A DNA stretch of 19,748 bases from Euryarchaeota archaeon UBA62 (GTDB lineage Archaea > Thermoplasmatota > Poseidoniia > Poseidoniales > Thalassarchaeaceae), in assembly GCA_002502095.1 (NCBI GenBank), contig DAPJ01000024.1, positions 1-19,748 on the forward strand. The letters run 5' to 3'. Position numbers and translations under genes: made by a program. Numbering within the stretch: the stretch's first letter is position 1; every line of letters starts with the position of its first letter. Below, in pieces: positions 6,391 to 16,200 of the stretch. The notes under the pieces were generated by a model. That model ran no database searches, was not told the DNA's origin, and saw only the letters and a list, made by a program, of their open reading frames with translations.

Positions 6391-7257
6391 TCAACCAAAC
6401 CTTCCTGTAATATACCTTTCAGTTAGTTCCTTTTCAGGGTTATTGAATATTTTCTCTGTCTTTCCAAATTCAATCAGCCTCCCGAGGAACATGAAAGCTG
6501 TGTAATCGGACACCCTTTGGGCCTGAGACATCGAGTGGGTAACTATCACTACAGTAAAATGCTCCTTAAGTTCAAGAATTAAATCCTCTATCTTAGCCGT
6601 AGCTATTGGATCCAGAGCGGAGCATGGCTCATCCATGAGGATTATATCTGGCTCGACTGAGATCGTTCTAGCAATGCATAATCTCTGTTGTTGCCCCCCT
6701 GATAAACTGGTGCCGAGTTCATGCAACCTATCCGAGACCTCCCCCCAGAGTGCAGATTTTATGAGTGAGCTCTCAACTATCTCATTCATTTTCCTCCTAG
6801 ATGGGCTGTAGTGCAGCTGGACCCCATAAGCAACATTATCGTAAATTGACTTGGGGAACGGATTTGGCTTCTGGAAGACCATTCCAATTTTCCTCCTTAG
6901 CCTGACTAGGTCGGTAGAAGGTTGATTGATATCTTCTCCATCATAGAGTATCTCTCCATCATAATTACAGATTGGAATAAGGTCATTCATCCTGTTGAGG
7001 CATCTCAACAAGGTTGACTTGCCACACCCAGATGGACCTATGAATGCGGTAACTGAATTCCTTTCTATTGGTACCGATACATCATAAATTGCCTGAGCTG
7101 CGCCATATCTTAGATTAAGTCCCTTCACTTCAATATGTGGAGTGCCGTCGATATTCAAATCGGTTGTCGATACTATGCTATCCCTGTCGATATCGAATGA
7201 TGACTCATCCGTATTTTCTAGCTTCTTTTTTGTTTCTATTTGATTTTGGTCCGTCAT
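6391..7257 (-). CDS. pstB: Phosphate ABC transporter ATP-binding protein PstB
   Basis: This is the cytoplasmic ATPase that powers high-affinity phosphate import through PstC and PstA. All motifs are present: Walker A GPSGCGKST (74-82), Q-loop VFQKPNPFPKS (127-137, where the PNPFP is typical of PstB), signature LSGGQQQR (185-192), Walker B IILMDEP (205-211) and H-loop His241 (VTHSM). The ABC domain starts near residue 41. The 40 residues before it are polar and acidic and make this protein longer than the usual 250-260. The ATG is preceded by AAGGTGATT as a weak ribosome site, 11 bp after the pstA stop. It is the last gene of the pstC-pstA-pstB unit. Confidence 0.97.
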   Translation of the reverse strand: MTDQNQIETKKKLENTDESSFDIDRDSIVSTTDLNIDGTPHIEVKGLNLRYGAAQAIYDVSVPIERNSVTAFIGPSGCGKSTLLRCLNRMNDLIPICNYDGEILYDGEDINQPSTDLVRLRRKIGMVFQKPNPFPKSIYDNVAYGVQLHYSPSRRKMNEIVESSLIKSALWGEVSDRLHELGTSLSGGQQQRLCIARTISVEPDIILMDEPCSALDPIATAKIEDLILELKEHFTVVIVTHSMSQAQRVSDYTAFMFLGRLIEFGKTEKIFNNPEKELTERYITGRFG

Positions 7258-7268
7258 TTAATCACCTT

Positions 7269-10200
7269 CTATGCGTTCGAGAATTTTCTGTAGTGCGCCC
7301 TAACCAAAATTGCCACTGAGTTAACCATGACTAGGGTCCCCAGCAGTACCAAGGAAGCTCCTGCGGCTGCGACTTTGAATCCCTCCTCTGGCTGATCGGT
7401 CCATGTGTATACCTGGACTGGGAGAACAGTGTACTTCCCGCTAGGGTTAGAGCCCCAGTGGGTAAATGATGTAGGGTCAGCAGTCATTATTGGCCGATCG
7501 GCCCACATAGGCAATTCTGTCAGAGCAACTTCAAGCCCAGGAATCCAAGAAATAAATCCATCCAGGGTAGGCAGTACTGTGTAGTCTACGAAATAGAATG
7601 GGTCGGGTTCTTGGAAAACAGAGGTTACAGCACCGACGAGTATCAGGGGAGCTGCCTCGCCCATTATCCTCGACATAGCTAGGATAGTACCGGTCATCAT
7701 ACCTGGCATAGCGTGAGGAAGGACATGGTCCTTAATCACCTGCCACTTTGTACAACCGACACCAAATGCCCCTTGGCGAAGAGATGGGGGAACCGCCCTA
7801 AGTGCCTCTTGGCTGGCAATTACTATCGTAGGCATTGCCATTGTAGCCATCGTTATTCCAGCGGTGAGTATTGTCCCTCCGAGACCTAGCCCGAATCCTG
7901 AGCTGGATGAGCAAAGAGCTAGTCCGAATAGGCCGAAAACTACTGCGGGAACTCCAGCTAGATTGGTAACTAATGTCTGAATCGCCGACTGCCAGTAATT
8001 CTTTGGCGCGTATTCCTCCAGCCATATAGCCCCTCCAATGGAAACTGGAATTGCGAACAGCATTGTGTAACCCACAACGTAAACACTGCCCCAGAAGGCC
8101 GCCCTCAGTCCCGCTCTGTAGGGTTGCTGTGAAGGATAGTTCGAGAATATGAAGGAGTTAACTATCTCGAACGGTATTGTGAAGAAAGCAACTATCATTA
8201 CGACTGAAGCAACGAGAATCCATCCGTCTCTTCCCATAACAACTCTCTTGACTCTGTCCTCATTAATATCCTTCGAACGGGTGAGTTGGGATGCTCCCTC
8301 GATGAGGCGTTTGAAAGCGGAGGCCGACATAAGCAAACATATTGATCCTACTATGAAACCACTATTGAAGACCCATCCAATTGCTAGCAAGTAGCTGGTA
8401 ATTGTAACAATTAGCGAGGCCCCCTCAGTGAATCCCTCAGATGGCCTGACTCCCTCTTCAGGCCTCAGGCCCCATATCGACCAAATACTCGCAATCACCC
8501 CTAATGAAGAAAGAAGAGTGATCGATGTCCCAATTGTGAGCAGGAACAATTTGAATATCAGATATAATTCTGATGATATTGTAGACGATATGATGAAAAT
8601 TCCTAATAGAAGTACGACTATTCTGAAGACTAGTGAGACGATCCTACCTATCAATTCCGAGGAATAAATTATGTATGACCATCCGCTAATCTCCTCGCCA
8701 TCATATCCGAATTTATCGTCTATTCTGGTAAGTAACCTCCTAAAAATAGACACTACTGCCCCAGGCCTAATCATTGCTAGGGAGCTTATGATGAGTAAGG
8801 AGAAGGCAATAATCTCCTGGATTGGAAATGGATCCTCGTATGAATCAAGACCTGATTCATAGCTAGCTGGGATCCCACAGAAACCAGACCAAACTTGTGG
8901 CTGGAGTAATAATCTTGATTCGTAGCACCAATTATCTGCATTTGTAGGCGGGTTAGAATTGAATTCTTCTGCTCTGAGGCAATCGGCCTTGGCCCTCTCC
9001 GGGTAGTCGTCTTTGTACGTCTCATCACACATTCTGACCTCTGCGGAAATTACATAATTCCAAATCTCCAAAAGCTCCGAAAGTGAGGCTTCATCTATCA
9101 CGCATTGTTCTGAGGAAGGAGATTGCTCGCAGGATTCCAAAGTGATATCCATATAATGAGATAATGTCTCTGAGGATGTCAGAGAATTATCAAGCTGAAC
9201 ATGGTCGAACTTTGCCCAAAGCGCGTCAACATTGTGACCCTGTCCATCTACTAGATTCTTGATGCCATCGTTATCTATGTCGTCATCAGAAACCTGATCA
9301 TGGACTCCATCGAAATTCTCATCTATCATCCATCCTTCATATCCGATTACCGGAGCATCAGGACATTGTTCATCCCCCCCGATAATTGGATTCAAGAGAT
9401 TATCTCCATCTATGTCGCTGTCACACCAGTCCCTAATACCATCATTATCTTGATCTCCATCATCGAAAATCCTTGAATTGAACCATGTTTCAAAAGGGCC
9501 GAGAATAAACTCTCCTACTTCCTTATACGAGCTTTCCCTGGCATCACTTGGGGGCCCCCCTATCTGTGAGTAAGTTACTGTATAGTTCATACGATGCTCG
9601 AGAGTCAAAACCCCCAGGCCCGATTGTCCTACCTGAGCTGGATGTAGGACAATAGAGTCGACTACTTCGCCATCTCTCAAAAATTCTCCCGATGAAATTA
9701 ACTCTAGAGTTATCCTATCGCACTCAGAACAATCTGAAGTCAGAGTAATTGATAAATCGGCGTGAATATCCCTAGAGGTCCCAGGGACTGCTCTGAAATC
9801 GTAACCTCCCAAATTAGACAGATCGTATACATCATATAAACCGGTTAAGCCCTTTTCTAAGATGAATTGGGCAACTTCAGCACGAGTACAGAATTCCGGT
9901 TGCATTTCTCCTATAACTGATGAGGGATACAATATTGGTTCTGGAATTTCGGACCTGCTGAAATTTTCCCAACCCCAACCAGTTGTGAACCTGTTTTCTT
10001 GCCATAGGGAGTAATTATAGATGTGAACGACATCCATCTCCTCAGAAATATCAGTATCTATCCAAATATCTCCATTGGACTTGAAGATTGGCTCTACTGA
10101 GCTATGATATATCCAAAGCTTGTCATTGCCCCATACAGGGTGTCTATCCTCTCCAACGAACGGATAAATTTGTGATATTGCGGTTGTGAAGTCAGCTTCT

Positions 10201-10856
10201 GAGTTCACAGGCTCCCACCTTAGTCCCTTCCATATGTACTGAGCATGGTCATCAGATGTGTCTATCCAGAAGTCCCCAAGTCTCGGAGTTGGGGCTTCAT
10301 CTCTGACGAAAATATCCACTCTCTCATCCTCCAGTGGATCAAATGTGGCAGATTCTCTCTCATTCCAGGGAAGTAAGTGAGAAGGATTCCATGAGTCATA
10401 TGGTGCGTAACTATTGGCCATCAGCCCTTGATCGCAGAGGTATCTTTGAATGTCCCTGGATCTATCAAAGTATATTGCGTTCCCATCGGCGTCTCTAAGA
10501 ATTCCATCATCATTGAACGCTTCGAATTTTACTTCCGTCCATTCCGCTCTTAAAGTCACGTTAGAGCGATCTCTTTTGGGGTCATCGAGAACCCAATCAT
10601 CATTCCATGTCTCGACATTCCATGATTTAACAGTCTCGGAGACGTCTTTGTTTTCTTCAATTCCTATTACCTCTGTTTCAGTCTCTGGGACATATGCCTC
10701 GCTGTATATTCTGGTAACCATAGTCGCAAGAATAAGGGCGCAGATTAGTGATATTGTGATGAATGTGACTCTACCTGCATTGGCGACTCTGTCCCTCCTC
10801 TTTCTTGATCTGAGAGGGAGATTAGAGACTCCGAATAGACTGAATTTTTCGGTCAT
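7269..10856 (-). CDS. pstA: Phosphate ABC permease PstA with giant extracytoplasmic N-terminal region
   Basis: The protein has 1195 residues against 280-300 for ordinary PstA. Residues 913-1190 are a complete PstA permease domain, with the cytoplasmic coupling loop around 1024-1045 (LRQGAFGVGCTKWQV) and GEAAPL just after. The N terminus is basic (RSRKRRDR, 16-23), then one helix (28-50), which places residues 51 to about 680 outside the cell. That region contains two GD(F/I)WIDT motifs (194-200, 262-268), several Cys pairs, and Asp-rich thrombospondin-type-3-like repeats at about 460-545 (DGDQDNDGIRDWCDSDIDGD and DDDIDNDGIKN), a pattern that binds calcium. About five further hydrophobic helices (680-905) precede the permease domain. 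Its ATG overlaps the pstC stop by 4 bp, so translation is coupled. The extension's role is unknown; docking of PstS or surface sensing is inference. Confidence 0.92.
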   Translation of the reverse strand: MTEKFSLFGVSNLPLRSRKRRDRVANAGRVTFITISLICALILATMVTRIYSEAYVPETETEVIGIEENKDVSETVKSWNVETWNDDWVLDDPKRDRSNVTLRAEWTEVKFEAFNDDGILRDADGNAIYFDRSRDIQRYLCDQGLMANSYAPYDSWNPSHLLPWNERESATFDPLEDERVDIFVRDEAPTPRLGDFWIDTSDDHAQYIWKGLRWEPVNSEADFTTAISQIYPFVGEDRHPVWGNDKLWIYHSSVEPIFKSNGDIWIDTDISEEMDVVHIYNYSLWQENRFTTGWGWENFSRSEIPEPILYPSSVIGEMQPEFCTRAEVAQFILEKGLTGLYDVYDLSNLGGYDFRAVPGTSRDIHADLSITLTSDCSECDRITLELISSGEFLRDGEVVDSIVLHPAQVGQSGLGVLTLEHRMNYTVTYSQIGGPPSDARESSYKEVGEFILGPFETWFNSRIFDDGDQDNDGIRDWCDSDIDGDNLLNPIIGGDEQCPDAPVIGYEGWMIDENFDGVHDQVSDDDIDNDGIKNLVDGQGHNVDALWAKFDHVQLDNSLTSSETLSHYMDITLESCEQSPSSEQCVIDEASLSELLEIWNYVISAEVRMCDETYKDDYPERAKADCLRAEEFNSNPPTNADNWCYESRLLLQPQVWSGFCGIPASYESGLDSYEDPFPIQEIIAFSLLIISSLAMIRPGAVVSIFRRLLTRIDDKFGYDGEEISGWSYIIYSSELIGRIVSLVFRIVVLLLGIFIISSTISSELYLIFKLFLLTIGTSITLLSSLGVIASIWSIWGLRPEEGVRPSEGFTEGASLIVTITSYLLAIGWVFNSGFIVGSICLLMSASAFKRLIEGASQLTRSKDINEDRVKRVVMGRDGWILVASVVMIVAFFTIPFEIVNSFIFSNYPSQQPYRAGLRAAFWGSVYVVGYTMLFAIPVSIGGAIWLEEYAPKNYWQSAIQTLVTNLAGVPAVVFGLFGLALCSSSSGFGLGLGGTILTAGITMATMAMPTIVIASQEALRAVPPSLRQGAFGVGCTKWQVIKDHVLPHAMPGMMTGTILAMSRIMGEAAPLILVGAVTSVFQEPDPFYFVDYTVLPTLDGFISWIPGLEVALTELPMWADRPIMTADPTSFTHWGSNPSGKYTVLPVQVYTWTDQPEEGFKVAAAGASLVLLGTLVMVNSVAILVRAHYRKFSNA

Positions 10857-13177
10857 TCGTATTCCTCCCTGAATCTATGCATAATTCTCTGTCCGATTAT
10901 ATTCAAGCCTAGAGTAATTATGAATAGATAGAGTCCTACAGCGAACATAGAATAGTAAGCTGAAGTCCCTGCCGGAAGATCACCCTGTATCTTCTTGGCG
11001 ATATAAGCCGTCATAGTTTGAGATGAAAGGAACATATTCTTTGTGTAGTATGCGGCTGTTCCTACTGAAAGTGTGACTGCCATGGTCTCGCCGATAGCCC
11101 TTGAGAATGCTAGTATTACCGATGCCAGTATTCCCGAAAGCGCCGATGGGGCCACGACTCTGAAGGTAGTTTCAACAGGAGTAGCACCTAAGGCATATGA
11201 TGCCTCTCTCAGATTGTTTGGAACTGATCTTAATGCGTCCTCCGAGAGACTGGCGATTAAGGGAGTGATCATAATTCCAACGACCACTGCTCCATTAATA
11301 GGATTGAAAGGTTGAGGATCTTGGGCCATCCATCCCCAATCAACAAGTATGCCTCCGATATCCATTACGATTGGAGAGATAACGACGAATGCGAAGAATC
11401 CGTATACTACAGATGGTATTCCTGCTAGTATCTCAAGAATTGGCTTCACTAAGTTAGCAGTCCTAGGGCTTGCATATTCTGAAAGGAATATCGCTGTTCC
11501 AAGTCCCAGTGGAATTGCAATAACTAGTGCACCGAGAGCCACTTGCAGTGTAGTTTGAAGAAGCGCGTTGACGCCGATACTTAGATTATCAGTTACTGTG
11601 ACAACTGAGACAGTCCTTATGTCAGTCCTCCATAGGGTCTGAGTCAAGAACTCCCCCAAACTTCCATCAACTCTAGCAACCAAATCGAAAAAGCTGGTTA
11701 CTATAGCAACTATTGTTACTACAAGCAATAAGGCTCTGAAATCAGAGTCAAGATATGCCATTCTCTGACTCGCCCAGTTATACTGCCTAGACTGCCCGAT
11801 ATGATCTCCAATGAATATTCTTAGGTCATACAGTGGATGGGCCAACACAGCAAAAAGTAGCAGATAGGGGTTCAGAAGACCCAGGAATAGTAAAATTATC
11901 ACCCTATTTAGTTCTCTCAGCTTGAGGGTATTTACTGGATTGAATTTGACTTCGGACTTCTCTATTTTCTTAATCTTCTCTAGAGTACGATTTCTAGTGT
12001 CCGACATGGTCACCCTCAGGAGCAATAGTGAAAGGCCAAAAGAAACCAAGTGGCCAGTCTGGATCTCATGTGTTGGCTCGATTGCTAGCCATGAAAGAGC
12101 TAGGGCAACAACCATAGGACTGGTCGGGAATTTCTTACTTGAAGTCCATAGGAAGATGATTGCAATGATATTAATCATAAGAAGATATGAGATGGTAGAC
12201 TGTGAAAGAGGAGTCAAAATGGCTAACGATCCAACAGAAACCAGTACCATTGAGAATGAGCCTAGAGGAGATATAACTGATTCTATATGCTCTGTTGAGA
12301 GCCTTGATAGCCAAACGGGAGAGAATAGATTCATCAATACTACAAAAATTGTCAATGCCCCCAAAAAGAGGCCAAATCGATCTACGTTGGGCACTCGGGG
12401 ATCTGGGTCATGGGCATTGGGAATCCCATCATTGTCCATGTCTGGATCTCTGTAATTATCGAATCCGTCATCATCAATATCATCGTCGAGATCGGCCCCC
12501 CTTTCATCAACGCCAACATTTGGTTTGCCGTCACCGTCAACATCTAAATTTGCCTTATCGGAACCAGCCCATGTAATAACTACCCAATCCCTCTTAAGAT
12601 CCGCATCAACTTGATGGAGAATCAAAGCCCCCTCATTCTCCCTCATTACTCCCAATGGGATGTACGCATCGCGGATATCTTCTCCCTCAGACTCAGAGTA
12701 ATTGTGTTGAGGATTATTGTCTAGATAAGTCAGGATATAGCCTCTTTTTTCGTGGGCCGTCCAATTACCAGTGTATTCGCCATTATCATCCAAGATTGCC
12801 ACTCCATCGGAGTCCCTGTCCCGTTCGAAAACAACAAGTGGTTCACCTAATTTAATCAGAGAATCGTTATCCCAGTCAACTATGCAGAGGCTGTCCAGGT
12901 AGAAGGGGTCTGTTATGGACCCCTCACTATAGTTTGCCGCTCCCCATAAATCAGATTGCACACCCTCTGACCAATCATCAGGGGGATCGAACATGTCCGC
13001 CCCACAACCAAAGGCTTGGTAGAAGGGTACTGACTTAGCAACCAGAACGTAGATTATCCCTGCAGTGACCAGTACGACGGAAATTGCCATGGAGAATAGT
13101 ACTGCACTTGGGGCACCAGCCTCTATTCTTGAGGCTATCCTGGAGAGCTCCAGGTCCCCGCTCCGCGCATCCGACAT
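10853..13177 (-). CDS. pstC: Phosphate ABC permease PstC with large extracytoplasmic N-terminal region
   Basis: The protein has 774 residues against about 300 for ordinary PstC. Residues 537-768 form the PstC permease domain, with the EAA-type coupling loop EASYALGATPVETT around 658-671 and SRAIGETMAV following. An N-terminal helix (24-48) leads to an extracytoplasmic region (about 50-268) containing Asp-rich thrombospondin-type-3-like calcium repeats at about 211-263 (DVDGDGKPNVG, DDDIDDDGFDN, DMDNDGIPNAHDPDP). Several more hydrophobic helices (about 270-470) lie before the permease domain. The plan matches PstA, so the two probably evolved together as a pair. Start ATG 13177 has no ribosome site but lies behind TATA-like boxes, and the 3' end overlaps pstA by 4 bp. 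The calcium binding is inferred from the motif. Confidence 0.93.
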   Translation of the reverse strand: MSDARSGDLELSRIASRIEAGAPSAVLFSMAISVVLVTAGIIYVLVAKSVPFYQAFGCGADMFDPPDDWSEGVQSDLWGAANYSEGSITDPFYLDSLCIVDWDNDSLIKLGEPLVVFERDRDSDGVAILDDNGEYTGNWTAHEKRGYILTYLDNNPQHNYSESEGEDIRDAYIPLGVMRENEGALILHQVDADLKRDWVVITWAGSDKANLDVDGDGKPNVGVDERGADLDDDIDDDGFDNYRDPDMDNDGIPNAHDPDPRVPNVDRFGLFLGALTIFVVLMNLFSPVWLSRLSTEHIESVISPLGSFSMVLVSVGSLAILTPLSQSTISYLLMINIIAIIFLWTSSKKFPTSPMVVALALSWLAIEPTHEIQTGHLVSFGLSLLLLRVTMSDTRNRTLEKIKKIEKSEVKFNPVNTLKLRELNRVIILLFLGLLNPYLLLFAVLAHPLYDLRIFIGDHIGQSRQYNWASQRMAYLDSDFRALLLVVTIVAIVTSFFDLVARVDGSLGEFLTQTLWRTDIRTVSVVTVTDNLSIGVNALLQTTLQVALGALVIAIPLGLGTAIFLSEYASPRTANLVKPILEILAGIPSVVYGFFAFVVISPIVMDIGGILVDWGWMAQDPQPFNPINGAVVVGIMITPLIASLSEDALRSVPNNLREASYALGATPVETTFRVVAPSALSGILASVILAFSRAIGETMAVTLSVGTAAYYTKNMFLSSQTMTAYIAKKIQGDLPAGTSAYYSMFAVGLYLFIITLGLNIIGQRIMHRFREEYE

Positions 13178-13201
13178 TGTTTAACCGACAGTGCGAATCT
13201 C

Positions 13202-13224
13202 TATAATTTTCAAAATATATACTC
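13202..13224 (-). promoter_or_regulatory. pstC promoter region with two TATA-like boxes
   Basis: On the - strand there is AGTATATATT (13215-13224) and AAAATTATAG (about 13202-13211). The nearer box would give a start at or next to the pstC ATG (leaderless); the farther one would give a leader of about 16-20 nt. The 10-mer AGTATATATT is identical to the phoU box at 17970-17979. Confidence 0.55.
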
Positions 13225-13240
13225 TATTGAGTTGGCCCCA

Positions 13241-13260
13241 CCCGCCCCCCTAGGGACGGG
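13241..13260 (-). terminator. Imperfect GC-rich hairpin after pstS
   Basis: CCCG (13241-13244) and CGGG (13257-13260) can close a C-run/G-run stem with a bulge and a very small loop. It sits about 18 bp beyond the pstS stop and before the pstC promoter boxes, a suitable place to end the pstS transcript. The folding is imperfect and there is no T-run. Confidence 0.3.
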
Positions 13261-13277
13261 CAGGGTTTACGTTCCAA

Positions 13278-16200
13278 TCAGGATGTCATTACGTTTTCAA
13301 CGCGCATCCAGGTATCCTGCCATGCGGCTGAGGAACCAGACAGTGGGACATATCCCACGCCATTGACGATCTCATCTCCCAAGGGGCTGAAAGCATACCT
13401 TAGATAGTGATAGACCTCGTCCATGTACTCATTGTTTACGTTGATGTAAATCGCTCTGGTAAGGGGATTGTAGCTGCCATCTGCGATTGTCTCGGCACTT
13501 GGGGCTACGAAGTTTCCTGCATCGTTCTGGATTGCCAAAGCGGATAGTGCGTCCTGCTCTGCTACGTAGTAAGCATACCCGAAGTATCCTACAGCGTCAC
13601 CGTTGGACTCTAGGTAGTTCACGACTACCTCATCCTCAGCGCTGTTGGTGTATCCATCTGGCCTGTTGAGGTCAAATGTCTCACCGTTGTCTGAGTCGGT
13701 CAGCATTGCGCCCATGAAGAACTCGTAGGTACCTGACTCTGAATCAGCACCAGCGATCTTGATCTCCGAGGACGGGCAAGATGGGTCTAGCTCACTCCAA
13801 AGGTGTGTAGCATCATTTCCATCGCTGTTAGGAAGGGAGTTTGCGTCCCATCCGGTTGCTACTAGCTCAGCAGCTGTGTAGTCGCTGTATATCCATCTAA
13901 CCTGGTCAGTCGTTAGGCCTCCCATACCTGAGACACATACATCCGCTGCTCCACCCTTTTTGACGACCACTGAAAGGCCATCAAGTCCGACAGGTAGCTG
14001 AGTTACGGTGATTGATGTATCTCCAACTAGGCAATTGTATGTGTATCCGTCATCGGTAGATGCTTCGGTGCTCTTCCATCCACGAGACATGTCCCCAATC
14101 ATTACTTTGGTTCCTTTCTCGGAGTTGTCACAGACCCGGCCAGCACCAGCGCCACTTCCGCCACCCTCAATTGTTAGGGTGTAACCTGGGCAAAGGCTGT
14201 TGGTACCCGAATAGGCATCTGCCCATCCGTTCATCACGGGGAATACGGTACTGGATCCGGCGACTGTTATCGTCTGGTCGGACCCGCACCAGTATGCATC
14301 CTTCTGTGCTGGTGTCCATACGTGGCTGTGGTAAAGATATGCTATCCTCTGGATTTCCATGCTTGCATCTCCCCCTGCTGTAAGTGGGACGTATCCGACC
14401 TGCTCCACTAGAGAGTCCCCTACATCTGAGAAACCGAACTCGAGGAATGGCAAGGTCATTGCCAGATCTGTTGGATCGATGTTCAGATTCATGTAGATGA
14501 ACCTTCCAAGTGGGTTGTAAGTTCCATCGGCAACGGATGTTGGAGATGGGGCCACATAGTTTCCTGCGTCATTCTTGATAGCAACTGCAGATAGCTTGTC
14601 CTGGTTGGCCTTGTAGTAGGCGTATCCGAAGTAACCGATAGAGTCGGCATTAGACTCTAGGTAGTTCACGACTACCTCATCCTCGGCACTGTTGGTGTAT
14701 CCATCTGGCCTGTTGCTGTCGAAGATCTCTCCGTTATCAGCATCGGTAAGCATTGCATCCATGAAGAACTCGTAAGTACCTGACTCTGAGTCGGCACCAG
14801 CGATCTTGATCTCAGCTGAAGGGCATGATGCATCTAGCTCGCTCCACAGGTGAGTAGCATCGTTGTTGTCGCTGTTTGGCAGGGCCATTGAGTCCCAGCC
14901 TGTTGCAACAAGCTCAGCGGCTGTATAATCGCTGTATATCCATCTAACCTGGTCAGTCGTTAGTCCTCCGAGACCCTCTATGCATACGTCCGCAGCTCCT
15001 CCTTTCTTCACTACGACAGAAAGTCCGTCTGCGGCTATAGGGAACTGTCCAGCACTGCGTGATGTGTCTCCCTTTAGGCAGTTGTAAACCCATCCATTGG
15101 ATTCGACGCTGGCCTCGGATGCCTTCCATCCTCTGGACATGTCGCCTATCATAACTGCTGTACCTTTCTCAGAGTTGTCACATACTCTTCCTGCTCCGGC
15201 ACCGCTTCCGCCTCCCTCGATAGTCAGAGTTGTATCACAAGCTGTCTGGTATACTTCTGCCCATAGGTTAGCTACTGGGAAAACTGTAGATGAACCGGCA
15301 ACACTGATCGCTCCATCTGGTCCACATACTACTGAAGAAAGGTCTACGCCTCCCTCTGCCCCAGCCCTTGATAGCATCAGGAGTTTGTCATTATCTGGTA
15401 TAACGACGTATCCTGTACTTGCAACTAATGCTGATCCACTGTCAGAGAGTCCGAAGGCCAAGAATGGTCTTGTCTTCTGAAGTGCCTGAGCATCAACGTG
15501 CAGATTCATGTATATCCTGCGCGCCAGGGGGTTGTAGTCCCCGTTTCCGACTGTTTCTGTGTCTGGATGAACCATCTCCCCATCGGAATTCTCTACTGCG
15601 GCCGCTGAGAGAGCGTCCTTGTTAGCATCATAGTAAGCATAGCCGAAGTAACCAATTGCTTCTTCGTTGGATTCTAGATAGTTTACTATTACTTCATCCT
15701 CAGCGCTGTTGGTGTATCCATCTGGTCTGTTGGCGTCAAATGCTTCTCCATTGTCGTGATCAGAAAGAACCGTCTCCATGAAGTACTCGTAAGTACCAGA
15801 TTCGGAGTCCGCTCCTGATATCTTGATTTCCGCATTGGGGCAGGATGCATCTAGCTCGCTCCAAAGGTGAGTAGCGTCGTTGTTGTCGCTGTTGGAGAGG
15901 GCGTTGGCGTCCCATCCAGTTGCAGTTAGCTCAGCTGCTGTGTAATCGCTGTATATCCATCGAAGCTGGTCAACGGTTAAGCCGCCCATTCCGGACACAC
16001 ATGTGTCAGCCGCTCCACCCTTCTTCATTACCACAGAAAGTCCATCGATAGCGACATCAATCTGTACAGCAGATCTGGATGTGTCGCCCTTGAGGCAATC
16101 GTAGGTGAATCCATCATCGGTAGATGCCTCAGAGGATTTCCATCCCCTGGACATATCCCCAATGTCGACTGGTGTACCTTTTTCGGAGTTGGCACATACC

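Noticed and set aside
11922..12455. 177-codon open frame on the + strand
   Set aside because: It lies entirely antisense to pstC, whose protein has clear family motifs; the translation shows no domain.
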